10,728 bases of DNA from JAGXLP01 sp964649445 (lineage in GTDB: Bacteria > Bipolaricaulota > Bipolaricaulia > M55B111). A program made the position numbers and the translations under genes. The stretch lies in the NCBI GenBank assembly GCA_964649445.1, contig CAZYPS010000062.1, positions 1-10,728 of the forward strand, given 5' to 3'. The notes beneath the pieces are model-generated. The model was not told the DNA's origin. It saw only the letters and a program-made list of their open reading frames with translations, and searched no databases. This document shows positions 1-4,885 of the stretch, piece by piece (position 1 is the stretch's first letter; every line of letters begins with the position of its first letter).

Positions 1-36
1 CAAAAGTCCTACAAATAATACACTGAGCCTCTTCAT
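1..36 (-). CDS. 5' end of an exported or membrane protein (partial)
   Basis: Only the first 12 codons are in the window, reading MKRLSVLFVGLL, and the gene continues beyond base 1. Two basic residues followed by a hydrophobic run are what a signal peptide or first membrane helix looks like. The start is supported by a strong AGGAGG ribosome binding site at 45-50, eight bases before the ATG at 34-36. The gene lies directly downstream of the c-di-GMP-I aptamer at 111-276, so it is probably a c-di-GMP-controlled surface or secreted protein. That is inferred from position, since the product cannot be identified from 12 residues. Confidence 0.6.
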   Translation of the reverse strand, partial: MKRLSVLFVGLL

Positions 37-42
37 CAGAAG

Positions 43-112
43 CACCTCCTAATGGTGTTGATTAAATGTTTAGATGTACAGAGGAAGCATCCGGCAGCTC
101 AGCCACCATCAG
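43..112 (-). promoter_or_regulatory. Expression platform and ribosome-binding-site hairpin of the first gene
   Basis: In the mRNA sense, CACC (54-57) can pair with GGTG (43-46) and place most of the Shine-Dalgarno AGGAGG (45-50) in a small hairpin. The same CACC lies in CACCATTAG (49-57), which can instead pair over nine positions, one of them G-U, with CTGATGGTG (104-112). That second partner begins at the 3' strand of the aptamer's closing helix (111-115). The two pairings exclude each other, as expected for a riboswitch acting on translation initiation. I see no U-tract terminator here. Pairings were found by eye and no folding energies were calculated. Confidence 0.4.
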
Positions 113-276
113 GAGTTACGGTAGCCCGACTACCCACCAAGTTCAAAAATTTTGGATTTTATTGGCTCATTTTTATAACTCGATAAACCCGAAGAACTCA
201 ATGAACCCTATGAACCCGATGGACTCTCAGCTTTGCGCCCCCACCTCACGACGGGTTTGCCTTTTCGACCTCCTTT
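111..276 (-). ncRNA. Cyclic di-GMP-I (GEMM-I) riboswitch aptamer with expanded third helix
   Basis: In the mRNA sense the aptamer has P1 strand AAGGAG (270-275), the conserved GGCAAA, a six-pair hairpin with a GNRA loop GTGA (240-255), and GGCGCAAAGC. It ends in AGTCGGGCTACCG and a 3' P1 strand CTCCT (111-115). These are hallmarks of the c-di-GMP-I class: the GGC and CAAAGC core bases that hold the ligand, and the GNRA loop that docks on the other helix. The third helix is unusual. Twelve consecutive pairs (211-222 with 134-145, including G-U) close a loop of 65 bases containing a 9-nt tandem repeat. It probably controls the gene starting at 36. Confidence 0.82.
174..218 (-). repeat. Five-unit 9-nt tandem repeat inside the riboswitch loop
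   Basis: Five consecutive 9-nt units run through 174-218. On the plus strand they read tataactcg, ataaacccg, aagaactca, atgaaccct and atgaacccg, so the unit is roughly ATGAACCCG with decay toward the left. The last unit contributes to the base of the expanded P1c helix of the c-di-GMP aptamer and the others sit in its loop. Slippage of such an array could change loop length between strains. No coding role is likely. Confidence 0.75.
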
Positions 277-277
277 A

Positions 278-334
278 AGGCCGCAGCTTTGCGCCCCGTC
301 CTTTCGAACGGTTTGCCTTTTAGATGCTCCTTTT
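278..334 (-). ncRNA. Tandem 5' half of a c-di-GMP-I aptamer
   Basis: A second copy of the aptamer's 5' half lies immediately upstream, about 56 nt from the complete one in the mRNA sense. It has AAGGAG (327-332), GGCAAACC, a hairpin of six pairs with a GAAA loop (296-311), and GGCGCAAAGCTG. No 3' half (AGCCnGGnTACC type) follows before the next copy begins, so it is not a complete aptamer alone. Its AAGGAG could pair with the single downstream CTCCT at 111-115 and so compete with the proximal half. It is either a competing module or a duplication remnant. The intact GNRA loop and core argue against free decay. Confidence 0.65.
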
Positions 335-360
335 ACGAGGCTTGTCTGTAAAAGAACTAA

Positions 361-520
361 TAAAAAAATTAAAAAATAAAGTTGTTTCTCCTGAAGGTTT
401 TAACGATCTTACCCCTTTCTCCAGCAGTTAAGTTCTCTCTACTCTGAATTAACAGAGTAAATTGCCAATTTCTTCCCGCGCCCGGAGTACTGACCGGGCC
501 GTACAAGGACAATTATTCAA
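361..520. other. Spacer with two inverted repeats
   Basis: This stretch lies downstream of the small regulator gene ending at 521. It has GCCCGG (480-485) paired with CCGGGC (494-499) and ACTCTG (441-446) paired with CAGAGT (453-458). Neither is followed by a U tract in the minus sense. A T-rich run at roughly 359-380, read as mRNA, follows about 60 bases after the second hairpin. Transcription may be weakly terminated or may read through into the aptamer leader. I found no convincing TTGACA/TATAAT promoter for that leader. Confidence 0.35.
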
Positions 521-838
521 TCACGCGTCGGGTCTTGTTTGAACCTGTAGAGCCCTGTCCAGGTCTACTTCCCTAACGTAATCCTCTTCTACTAGTACTT
601 CCCCAATCTTCTTCCCGTTATTTTCGTTATTCTGTTTCTCCAACCCTTCTTCGAGCTTATCCTCGCCTAAAGCACCCATGTCGGTCAATATCTCCCCTAT
701 CCGGTTTTCCGCTTCAAAATACTCTTCCACGATGGATAGTAGGCAGGCGCTCTTGCTTTTTCGTTCTCGGTTGGCCTTCTCTTCTAGCTTATCCATCAAA
801 TATTGGTCCTCTTCGCGATAATATATTGTGGTTTGCAT
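521..838 (-). CDS. RHH-MshEN fusion, putative c-di-GMP-responsive DNA-binding regulator (copy 1)
   Basis: This is a 105-residue protein. Residues 2-43 have the ribbon-helix-helix layout: a short strand (QTTIYY), a charged helix, a KSKS turn and a second helix ending in EEYFEAE. Residues 46-69 and 77-100 are two 24-residue repeats that fit the MshEN pattern RLGxx(L)(L)xxG...LxxxLxxQ; the first reads RIGEILTDMG and ends in Q69. MshEN domains of type II secretion and pilus ATPases bind c-di-GMP through such paired motifs. In repeat 2 the leading Arg is Lys77 and the central Gly is Asp86, so binding needs testing. About 77% identical to copy 2 over the alignable part. The start is supported by GGGAGG four bases before the ATG. 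The gene follows its own promoter and c-di-GMP-I riboswitch. Target genes are unknown. Confidence 0.85.
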   Translation of the reverse strand: MQTTIYYREEDQYLMDKLEEKANRERKSKSACLLSIVEEYFEAENRIGEILTDMGALGEDKLEEGLEKQNNENNGKKIGEVLVEEDYVREVDLDRALQVQTRPDA

Positions 839-844
839 ACATCC

Positions 845-881
845 TCCCTGCCTTCAGGGACTTTCAGTAAATCTCCCCTGG
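845..881 (-). promoter_or_regulatory. Alternative pairing over the ribosome binding site of copy 1
   Basis: In the mRNA sense TCCCTG (855-860) pairs perfectly with CAGGGA (845-850) across an AAGG loop, and this covers part of the Shine-Dalgarno GGGAGG (843-848). Upstream, CCAGGGGA (874-881) offers a competing partner for the same TCCCTG over five pairs. The arrangement could block or free the ribosome site. It is about 160 nt from the aptamer, so a link to c-di-GMP is inference only. Confidence 0.35.
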
Positions 882-1005
882 CTTCGGCAAATCCTCAAAC
901 GTAGACATATAGTTATTGAATATACTTCTGGAGAGAAACAAAAAGTTTTGGAAAAACTTGATTTTAGCGAAATAATGGAACTGCTGACGTTTTTTTTGGA
1001 ATGAA

Positions 1006-1118
1006 GCCAAGGCCTTCACCTTTAGTTTAGAGTTTTTGCCTTGGTAGCCCGGCTATCCTTTTTGGTAGGATCCTTGGCTTTGCGTCATTACGTTTCCGTA
1101 ACTTTGCCTTTTTCAGGT
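1006..1118 (-). ncRNA. Cyclic di-GMP-I riboswitch of RHH-MshEN copy 1
   Basis: From the predicted start near 1118 the RNA reads AACCTGAAAAAGGCAAAG. Next come a hairpin TTACG-GAAA-CGTAA (1088-1101), GACGCAAAGCC, a short third helix, AGCCGGGCTACC and AAGGC ending at 1038. This matches the c-di-GMP-I consensus closely, including the GNRA loop and the CAAAGCC core. Downstream GGCCTTGGC (1006-1014) can pair either with the aptamer strand GCCAAGG (1072-1078) or with CCAAGGC at its 3' end (1038-1044), so it probably belongs to the expression platform. No U tract follows, so it does not look like an intrinsic terminator. The leader to the gene is about 280 nt. Confidence 0.88.
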
Positions 1119-1124
1119 TGGAAA

Positions 1125-1153
1125 ACTATAACAGGAACTATACTATTTGTCAA
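1125..1153 (-). promoter_or_regulatory. Promoter of riboswitch and RHH-MshEN copy 1
   Basis: A perfect -35 TTGACA (1148-1153) is separated by 17 bases from a -10 TATAGT (1125-1130). The predicted start near 1118 falls just before the aptamer, which supports the call. Confidence 0.8.
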
Positions 1154-1457
1154 GTTTTGCAATATATAAGTATTTTTTTAACTTATGTTTAGGCATTATC
1201 TACCGCTTATAAGCGATATTAATAGGTGTAGCTCGGATATTTGAGCCCTGGCGGGTGAGGAGGTAGTCCAACCTGTTCAAGGGCCTACGGTTGTCGCTAA
1301 TCTGCCTTTTATTACGGGAAAATTTGGATCATCTAGATTGACTTACAGCTCTACTAGACTACCCCGCCCCCAGCGTCAACTCCAACGCCGGGCTTACGGG
1401 CAACAAAAACCAGATCGGAGCTTATAACCAGTCCGACTGATAGCGAAACAACCATCC
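1154..1457. other. Non-coding spacer, no supported gene
   Basis: I see no convincing gene, promoter or RNA here. A GCCGGGCTTACGGG stretch near 1390 looks superficially like the 3' end of a c-di-GMP aptamer but lacks the other parts. It may hold further decayed coding sequence joined to the fragments at 1458-1950. Confidence 0.4.
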
Positions 1458-1950
1458 TTAACCTCGTTTCACCCTGACAAACAGTTCTTTGTTCGTCTTG
1501 GAATCAAAACAGGTCGTCATCTCTATCCTGCCGAGAGAGGGATAACCAGCGTAAAACGGACCGGAGAGCGTCAATTCCTGAGAGTAATTCGAATTTCCTG
1601 TAACCGAAGAGTTTTTTGACCTTAAATCGCAGTAACGATCCTAAGCGTATACTCGCTGTGGGGAAGTGTTTCTAAATCGCATCCGGTAGAATTAATATTT
1701 TTGAATTCTTTTCAATCGTTGATCCCATTTTTCCTAATATCTCCCAGCAATTGGTACATTCAGAGCTGTAAAATATATTCGGTTCGATAATCCTGCCTCC
1801 GGTAGTGCAGCTGTACTCCTGGTCGACATCGTTGGTCACCCCGGTGGGTGTCAATAATAACCGGTAGTTCTACTTATCCGTTTCCGAAGTCGTTATCGTT
1901 TGAAACGGAATCAGTTAGCTTCGCAGTCAGTAATGTGTTGGTGGTATGTC
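1458..1950 (-). pseudogene. Decayed gene fragments, possible surface protein
   Basis: Three protein-like stretches follow each other on the minus strand in different frames. The first ends at 1874 and includes TAKLTDSVSNDNDFGNG. The second (1672-1854, TTG start) contains EPNIFYSSECTNCWEILG with a CxxC pair. The third (1458-1640, no start codon) is 60 codons and includes SGPFYAGYPSLGRIEMTTC, ending FVRVKRG. The residue patterns look like real protein rather than noise, but stops and frame changes separate them and no ribosome binding site is seen. I read this as one frameshifted gene, perhaps exported and rich in Ser, Thr and Asn. The family is not recognised, and independent small ORFs or chance remain possible. 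Confidence 0.3.
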
Positions 1951-1954
1951 GCAA

Positions 1955-1980
1955 CAACCGGGGCGTGAGAACCCCGGCTG
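1955..1980. repeat. GC-rich hairpin repeat, copy a
   Basis: CAACCGGGGC and ACCCCGGCTG flank a short loop, giving a strong stem in an AT-rich surround. It resembles copies at 2215 and 2339 in sequence and orientation. The function is unknown. Confidence 0.45.
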
Positions 1981-2214
1981 CACGTGAGGTTTTTTATCGA
2001 AAGTTATTACACGTTCACTGAAGATTAAGAGGCTAAACCGCTTGTGTGTATAAATCAGGATATTCTGGCTTGGGTCGTTTAACCGAGAAGTTAATTTTAA
2101 TAATTGGCAAACTTTTAGAGCAGGGAGGGCTCCCACGCCCGACCGGGAGGTTGGATAAATATCCACATACCGTCCTTTAGTCATGGAATACTAAAGTAGA
2201 TTGCCCGCTACAAA

Positions 2215-2240
2215 TCACCGAGGCAAGAGAGCCCCGGCTG
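2215..2240. repeat. GC-rich hairpin repeat, copy b
   Basis: TCACCGAGGC and GCCCCGGCTG form the arms of a hairpin. The right arm is identical to the other copies apart from the edge bases. A separate hairpin lies at about 2283-2303 with arms GCCCGA and TCGGGC. Confidence 0.45.
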
Positions 2241-2338
2241 CTAATATTTATGAATACGTTGAATAAATATCAACAAGAAGTCGCCCGAGCATGGCGTTCG
2301 GGCTACTGCTGGGTGATAAAACCAGTGTCGTTCAACAT

Positions 2339-2363
2339 CAACCGAGCTATGTAGCCCCGGCTT
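2339..2363. repeat. GC-rich hairpin repeat, copy c
   Basis: CAACCGAGCT and AGCCCCGGCTT form an imperfect hairpin 48 bases beyond the end of RHH-MshEN copy 2 in the transcript sense. No U tract follows, so it is not a standard terminator. Confidence 0.4.
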
Positions 2364-2410
2364 CTATTATTTACGAAGTATGAAGACCGGTTGCTTCGGT
2401 AAGCACTTTT

Positions 2411-2716
2411 CTATTTTTGCTGCACCTGCAGGGCTCTGTCCAGGTCTACTTCCCGAACCTGGTCGTTTTCGACCAATATCTCTCCAAGCTTTTTATCTTT
2501 TTCCTGTTCCTGGGCTTCCAGTGCGTCCTTTATCTTATCGGCAGAAACTGCACCCATGTCGTTAAGTATTTCTCCTATCCTGCGCTCCGCCTCAAAGTAC
2601 TCTTCCAGAATCGAAAGAATAACCGCACTCTTGCTCTTCCTCTCTCTATTAGCTTTTTCCTCGACCTTGTCAATTAGATACTCGTCTTCGTCTTTGTAAT
2701 AAATAGTAGTTTGCAT
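2411..2716 (-). CDS. RHH-MshEN fusion, putative c-di-GMP-responsive DNA-binding regulator (copy 2)
   Basis: This 101-residue paralog of the protein at 521-838 has the same layout. Residues 2-43 are the ribbon-helix-helix domain, starting MQTTIYYKDEDEYL with the shared turn ANRERKSKSA. Residues 46-69 (RIGEILNDMG... to Q69) and 76-99 (KLGEILVEND... to Q99) are the two MshEN-type 24-residue repeats. As in copy 1, repeat 2 has Lys for Arg and Asp85 for the central Gly, so this variation is conserved between paralogs rather than random decay. Dimerisation through the RHH domain would bring two MshEN domains together. The ATG is preceded by GGGAGG at seven bases. The gene has its own promoter and c-di-GMP-I riboswitch. 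An RHH protein that binds c-di-GMP has precedent in CdbA of Myxococcus, but by a different design. Confidence 0.85.
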   Translation of the reverse strand: MQTTIYYKDEDEYLIDKVEEKANRERKSKSAVILSILEEYFEAERRIGEILNDMGAVSADKIKDALEAQEQEKDKKLGEILVENDQVREVDLDRALQVQQK

Positions 2717-2838
2717 TGCACAACCTCCCGAGATAATTAAGGATTGTAAAATTTGACCGTTTTAAATCAGGTTGAAGATGAAGTCTGGAAAGAAGTTTGA
2801 GCCAGTTTCACCTGTGCTCTTTTTTCTTCCGGAAAAGA

Positions 2839-2966
2839 CCAAGGACTTCACCTTTCACCCGGTGTTTTCCCTGGCAGCCCGGCTTTCTTCTCGGAAGGGA
2901 ATTTAATGAGAAGGTCCGTGGCTTTGCGCGGTTATCTTACGATAACCTAGCCTTTTTCAAGGATGC
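2839..2966 (-). ncRNA. Cyclic di-GMP-I riboswitch of RHH-MshEN copy 2
   Basis: In the mRNA sense the RNA starts near 2966 with CCTTGAAAAAGGC. It continues with a seven-pair hairpin GGTTATC-GTAA-GATAACC (2930-2947), CGCAAAGCCACGG, a third helix closed by CTTCTC/GAGAAG (2887-2892 with 2908-2913), and AGCCGGGCTGCC with AGGG closing P1 at 2869. The GNRA loop and CAAAGCC core are intact, but the usual GGCAAA reads GGCTAG, a departure that could alter affinity. Downstream GAAGTCCTTGG (2839-2849) can pair with the aptamer strand at 2910-2921. The same element, AAGGTGAAG-n-CCTTGG, occurs after the copy 1 aptamer. No U tract follows. Confidence 0.85.
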
Positions 2967-2972
2967 ACAATT

Positions 2973-3001
2973 ATAATATATTCAATCATCCTGTTTGTCA
3001 A
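2973..3001 (-). promoter_or_regulatory. Promoter of riboswitch and RHH-MshEN copy 2
   Basis: A perfect -35 TTGACA (2996-3001) and a -10 TATTAT (2973-2978) are 17 bases apart. The predicted start near 2966 lies just before the aptamer. Overlapping TATATT and TATAAT are worse by spacing. Confidence 0.75.
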
Positions 3002-3013
3002 GTCTTATTACTT

Positions 3014-3312
3014 TTAAACGTATTTGTTTAGTTTGATATTTGGTAAATCAATTGTCATCAGTAGCTGACTAACTAGATTTGTATTTATAACTTCCACCGA
3101 GTCTCCTCCCACCTGGCCTCTCTTCGTTGCATGTCCCGTGACGGCCCGGTCCTCTTCGAGCTCCCGTAGCGCTTAGAGAAAACTACCACTCTGTAACGAA
3201 TTAACCTGGATCAGTAGGCAAAATTCTTTATCTCCCTATGGGTATTGATGACGATGGCAGCATTCGGTATTCTGTCCTTAGCAGTTGTATTATGCCGGAA
3301 TAAATTGGTCAA
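3014..3312 (-). pseudogene. Frameshifted gene remnant upstream of riboswitch copy 2
   Basis: Two protein-like stretches are separated by stops and a frame change. The first (3211-3312, TTG start) includes KDRIPNAAIVINTHREIKNF. The second (3014-3172) is 52 codons including LRELEEDRAVTGHATKRG and VEVINTNLVSQLLM. A further in-frame piece before its stop reads LLIQVNSLQSGSFL. The helix-rich pattern is strongly protein-like. No ribosome binding site is seen and I do not recognise the family. A sequencing or assembly error is possible if the frame can be restored by one or two edits. Confidence 0.4.
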
Positions 3313-3386
3313 TATTGTACAGGCTTTAATATGATATTTTCGTTCTTCAGACCAGAAGACTATTCCCGGCAGGGTGAGAATCACTT

Positions 3387-4277
3387 ATGGCACTAAAAGT
3401 GCTCTACTACAGTCAAGGCCGAGAGGAAGATAAGAACGCTTTAACCTATCTAAGAAGTTTACTAAGTGAGAAGGTAGATGAAATTGACATTATCTATGTC
3501 ACTGAAAAGAGTTCAGAGGTCGCAGAGAAGCGGCGCCGTGACCTGGCAAGAGAGCAACGCGAACAATTTACCAGCGTGGAAAGCGAGGAAGCTCTCGAAG
3601 AGGCGAGAAACATATTTTCGGATACCACTATAAACGTCATAACTACTTCCTCCACCGGGGATCCCGTAGAAGAGATCCTTCAGAAGTTAGGGGATAAACA
3701 GTTTGACCTCTTTGCCCTCACGGCATTTGGGCGTGGCGGATTTAGCAAGGAGATTCTTGGAGCTCATGTTAAACCCATTCTCGAAAGATCAAACCTGCCC
3801 GTATTAATTCATAAAGGCGAACTTGCCTCGTGTGAAAGGGTATTGATGCACGTACCCAACGATAAGGAGCGGTGTATAAACCTGGCAAACTACATGAGTA
3901 GATTTCTTAAACATTCCAAACCTTCTGTAACTTTCCTTTCGATTTTGGAAGAGGGGCACCCTCACTTTGACGGCTATACCTCCCCGGAGGACGAGGAGGA
4001 TCTGGCCGAGATTAGAAAGAGTTACGAATTCGAAGAAAAGGAATACCTCGCAAAAGCGAAAGAAATACTCACCGAGGAAGGCATCGAAGCCGAGATAAGA
4101 CATAGGATTGGTAGCCTGTCCGGCGAACTGCTGAAGGAAGCCAGGGAAGGAAGGTACGACTTAATGTCTTTCGCTCCCGAAGAACCAGGACTGCTCCAGA
4201 GTCTCTGGAAAGGGGACGTCTCGTTTGAAATTATCAGAGACGTCGAAATATCTGTTTTAAAATTCCTGAAGATTTAA
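3387..4277 (+). CDS. Tandem-domain universal stress protein (UspA family)
   Basis: The 296 residues form two Usp domains. Domain 1 (about 1-145) starts with the strand ALKVLYYS and contains GDPVEEIL (91-98). It ends with the nucleotide-loop region GRGGFSKEILGAHVKPIL before NLPVLIHKG, resembling the GxxG(9x)G(S/T) ATP motif of ATP-binding Usp proteins; Ala126 stands where Ser/Thr is usual. Domain 2 (about 150-296) begins RVLMHVP, has a long charged helical middle, and lacks a clear ATP motif, so it is likely structural or degenerate. These cytosolic proteins support stress survival by poorly known means. The ribosome site is weak (AGGGTGAG, eight bases before the ATG). A promoter TTGGTC-16-TAATAT near 3306-3333 is only tentative. 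A regulator gene follows after 15 bases, probably in one operon. Confidence 0.85.
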   Translation: MALKVLYYSQGREEDKNALTYLRSLLSEKVDEIDIIYVTEKSSEVAEKRRRDLAREQREQFTSVESEEALEEARNIFSDTTINVITTSSTGDPVEEILQKLGDKQFDLFALTAFGRGGFSKEILGAHVKPILERSNLPVLIHKGELASCERVLMHVPNDKERCINLANYMSRFLKHSKPSVTFLSILEEGHPHFDGYTSPEDEEDLAEIRKSYEFEEKEYLAKAKEILTEEGIEAEIRHRIGSLSGELLKEAREGRYDLMSFAPEEPGLLQSLWKGDVSFEIIRDVEISVLKFLKI

Positions 4278-4292
4278 AATTAATTTTTATTT

Positions 4293-4868
4293 ATGCCAAA
4301 AATATTAAGGAACCCGCTGGCATCAGAACTTATTTACCTCCTGAAGGACGGGCCGGCAGGTCGAAGAACTCTGACTGAGGAGGTCGGCGCTTCTGAGAGC
4401 TCGGTCCGTACTGTACTAGAACATTTACAGTCAGAGGGGATAGTGAAAATGGACCGTCGTGGGACCAGTCTATCCGAAAAGGGGAGGTTGGCATTTGGTC
4501 CTCTGCTGGAGTCTGTACTTGAAGTGAAAACGGTTAATCCTCCTGAATTATCCATGGGAGAAATTAGCAGGGCAGCTATTTTATCCGAAGTTGACGAACT
4601 CTCCGGCCAGGCATGGAGTTTCCGCGACCTGGCAATCAGAGAAGGTGCAAAAGGAGCTGTTATACTCGAGATAAACGGCGAGATAACTTTTTTGCACTCC
4701 CAGGATTCTCTTGAAGAGATCAATCCTGAGGCCGATAAGGTCCTAAAAAACGCCTTTCCCGACTGGAAGGAATCCAGTCTTATAATAGTCGTATCGGGAG
4801 ATACGTCCGAAGTTGTCGAAGAAGGCCTATGGAGAATTATCGGCGAGATAGTCTTAAAGAAATCTTAA
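4293..4868 (+). CDS. Winged-helix transcriptional regulator
   Basis: The 191-residue protein has a winged helix-turn-helix at about 8-66: LASELIYLLKDGPAGRRTL, then EEVGASESSVRTVLEHL as turn and recognition helix, then the wing VKMDRRGTSLSEKG. A compact C-terminal domain (about 90-190) includes SFRDLAIREGAKGAVIL and ends in a helix. That second part resembles, from memory, the DUF4443-type domain seen mostly in archaeal regulators; this was not verified. The gene starts 15 bases after the Usp gene but shows no Shine-Dalgarno sequence in the AT-rich gap, so coupling to the upstream gene is likely. The start is fixed because the helix-turn-helix needs these residues. It converges with pstB, leaving 17 bases between stop codons. 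It could regulate the Usp gene or the neighbouring pst operon; neither is shown. Confidence 0.7.
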   Translation: MPKILRNPLASELIYLLKDGPAGRRTLTEEVGASESSVRTVLEHLQSEGIVKMDRRGTSLSEKGRLAFGPLLESVLEVKTVNPPELSMGEISRAAILSEVDELSGQAWSFRDLAIREGAKGAVILEINGEITFLHSQDSLEEINPEADKVLKNAFPDWKESSLIIVVSGDTSEVVEEGLWRIIGEIVLKKS

Positions 4869-4885
4869 AAAACTTGTTCTCCTGT

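Noticed and set aside
174..218. CRISPR-like repeat
   Set aside because: The units are 9 bases and contiguous, with no spacers and no cas genes.
66..278. 70-codon plus-strand frame with MNPMNP repeats
   Set aside because: It is antisense to the c-di-GMP aptamer, and the repeat comes from the 9-nt array.
991..998. T-run near riboswitch copy 1 as terminator tail
   Set aside because: The run is T on the plus strand, so the riboswitch transcript has A there and it cannot serve as its U tract.
1927..2184. 85-codon minus-strand frame
   Set aside because: It reads through a GC-rich hairpin, has no ribosome site, and its residue pattern is not protein-like.
1955..2363. GC-rich hairpins read as further c-di-GMP-I aptamers
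   Set aside because: AGCCGGGGCT in the minus sense resembles the aptamer 3' end, but the GGCAAA segment, GNRA hairpin and GCAAAGC core are missing upstream of each.
2417..2677. Plus-strand frames over RHH-MshEN copy 2
   Set aside because: They are shadows of a gene with clear domains and ribosome site on the other strand.
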